A stretch of 29,815 nt of DNA, from the NCBI GenBank assembly GCA_028691715.1, contig JAQUYR010000007.1, positions 2,438-32,252 on the forward strand, written 5' to 3'. The notes under the pieces are model-generated. The model had not been told where the DNA came from and made no database searches. It saw only the letters and a program-made list of their open reading frames with translations. The DNA is from Bacilli bacterium. GTDB taxonomy: Bacteria > Bacillota_I > Bacilli_A > ML615J-28 > CAG-698. The position numbers and the translations under genes were made by a program. Positions 28,989 to 29,815 of the stretch are shown here, in pieces (positions within the stretch are counted from its first letter, which is position 1; every line of letters starts with the position of its first letter).

Positions 28989-29815
28989 TAAATTTAAATC
29001 AGGATTTGTTGCTTTAATAGGTCGCCCAAATGTTGGCAAATCTACTTTCATAAATCGAGTACTAGGGCAAAAAATATCAATAATTAGCAATAAACCTCAA
29101 ACTACCAGAAACAAGATTCAAGGTATCTATACAACAGATATAGAGCAAATAATATTTATTGACACTCCAGGAATCCATAAACCCAAACATGAATTGGGAA
29201 GTTTTATGAATAAAGAATCTTTGTCTACCTTAGCTGATGTCGACTTAGTGCTCTTATTAATCGATGGTACAAGTGATTTTGGTGGTGGAGATGAATTCGT
29301 CCTAGATATATTAAAAAAAATAACGACACCAGTATATCTAATCGTCAATAAAATAGATCTAATCAGGGATAAAAATCGATTGTTGGCCAATATTGTAAGA
29401 TTTCAAGAACATTTTAATTTCAAAGAAACTTTTTACATCAGTGCTTTAAATGGTGATAATATAAATGAACTGCTAGAAGGCATTAATCTAGAACTAGATT
29501 ACGGACCTAAGTATTATCCCGAAGAACAAATAAGCGATCACCCTGAAATTTTCATCATTGGTGAAATAATTCGTGAAAAAGTACTGACCTTAACTGAGCA
29601 AGAAATTCCTCATTCAGTCGCTGTTGTTGTTGAAGAGATGAAGGTAAATGAGGATAATCCAAATTTGATGGACATCAGAGCAGTGATTTATGTTGAAAGA
29701 ACTTCTCAGAAAAAAATAATTATTGGTAATCAGGGACAGATGATCAAGAAAATTGGCACCATGGCTCGAAAAGATATTGCAATAATAATCGGTCAGAAGG
29801 TTTATTTGGAATTAT
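28981..29815 (+). CDS. era: GTPase Era (3' end beyond the window)
   Basis: Era binds the 3' end of 16S rRNA and is needed for 30S maturation. The first 278 codons are visible and open to the window edge; the family has about 300. G1 is GRPNVGKS (14-21), G3 DTPGIHKPKHELG (from Asp61), G4 NKID (123-126) and G5 SAL. The C-terminal KH domain has VYVERTSQKKIIIGNQGQM and KKIGTMARKDI. The start ATG at 28981 lies inside the end of cdd, with the SD AGGAG upstream. With YbeY and PhoH it forms a ribosome-maturation unit. Confidence 0.96.
   Translation, partial: MNNKFKSGFVALIGRPNVGKSTFINRVLGQKISIISNKPQTTRNKIQGIYTTDIEQIIFIDTPGIHKPKHELGSFMNKESLSTLADVDLVLLLIDGTSDFGGGDEFVLDILKKITTPVYLIVNKIDLIRDKNRLLANIVRFQEHFNFKETFYISALNGDNINELLEGINLELDYGPKYYPEEQISDHPEIFIIGEIIREKVLTLTEQEIPHSVAVVVEEMKVNEDNPNLMDIRAVIYVERTSQKKIIIGNQGQMIKKIGTMARKDIAIIIGQKVYLEL

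Noticed and set aside
1..29815. tRNA, rRNA, CRISPR arrays, insertion sequences or prophage
   Set aside because: No tRNA-like cloverleaf, no regularly spaced repeats, and no transposase, integrase or phage proteins were seen in the open frames.
1..29815. UGA recoding as tryptophan (Mycoplasma code)
   Set aside because: TGA ends mutL, miaA and the HU-like gene at the expected family lengths, and tryptophan is encoded by TGG.

Overview
The window is a strongly AT-rich bacterial chromosome segment. Every convincing gene lies on the plus strand, packed into short operons. UGA is used as a normal stop (mutL, miaA and the HU-like gene end in TGA), so the code is standard and this is not a Mycoplasma-type genome. 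Several features point to the Bacillota/Bacilli side, near Erysipelotrichia or the standard-code Mollicutes-like orders: the rplU-prp-rpmA order with an N-terminally extended L27, Prp protease, MutL with a nicking endonuclease motif, rpsU, a Cmk-S1 fusion, and the ybeY-cdd-era cluster. I cannot name a genus.

Layout. 1-65 is the tail of an upstream gene. 67-2452 holds a consensus promoter, a probable L21 leader, rplU-prp-rpmA, a terminator and obg. 2520-3101 is an ECF transporter S component, followed by a strong terminator. 3185-13529 is a self-contained block of about 10 kb. It has a promoter with a CG-centred palindromic operator, a membrane-anchored PHP phosphoesterase-like protein, a DUF4430 lipoprotein, a BMP-type nucleoside-binding lipoprotein, an ABC ATPase, two permeases, an ADP-ribosylglycohydrolase-family protein, ribokinase, a LacI-family regulator and a terminator. 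13588-18965 is mutS-mutL-miaA. It is followed by a Nudix protein with an unusual N-terminal domain, rluB, a cmk-rpsA fusion, der, a divergent HU-like protein with an ankyrin-repeat protein, rdgB, rpsU, and finally phoH-ybeY-cdd-era. Era runs off the end of the window.

How the genes work together. Most of the window is housekeeping: ribosome proteins and assembly GTPases (Obg, Der, Era, YbeY, PhoH), tRNA and rRNA modification, mismatch repair and nucleotide-pool sanitation. The exception is the 3.2-13.5 kb block. It reads as a regulated scavenging operon: an extracellular hydrolase and two surface lipoproteins feed a nucleoside-type ABC importer, then an ARH-fold glycohydrolase could release ribose inside the cell and ribokinase would make ribose-5-phosphate. 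The LacI-family protein at its end is the obvious candidate to bind the palindrome at its promoter. The substrate is not proven by the sequence; a nucleoside or ADP-ribose-related riboside is the best guess. Cytidine deaminase further downstream fits general nucleoside salvage.

Other points of interest are an internal ribosome-binding site inside the Cmk-S1 fusion that could yield free S1, a 15-codon upstream ORF overlapping the phoH start, a GC-rich hairpin between two lipoprotein genes, and a transglutaminase-like half fused to a Nudix domain. I saw no rRNA, tRNA, insertion sequence, CRISPR array or phage gene.
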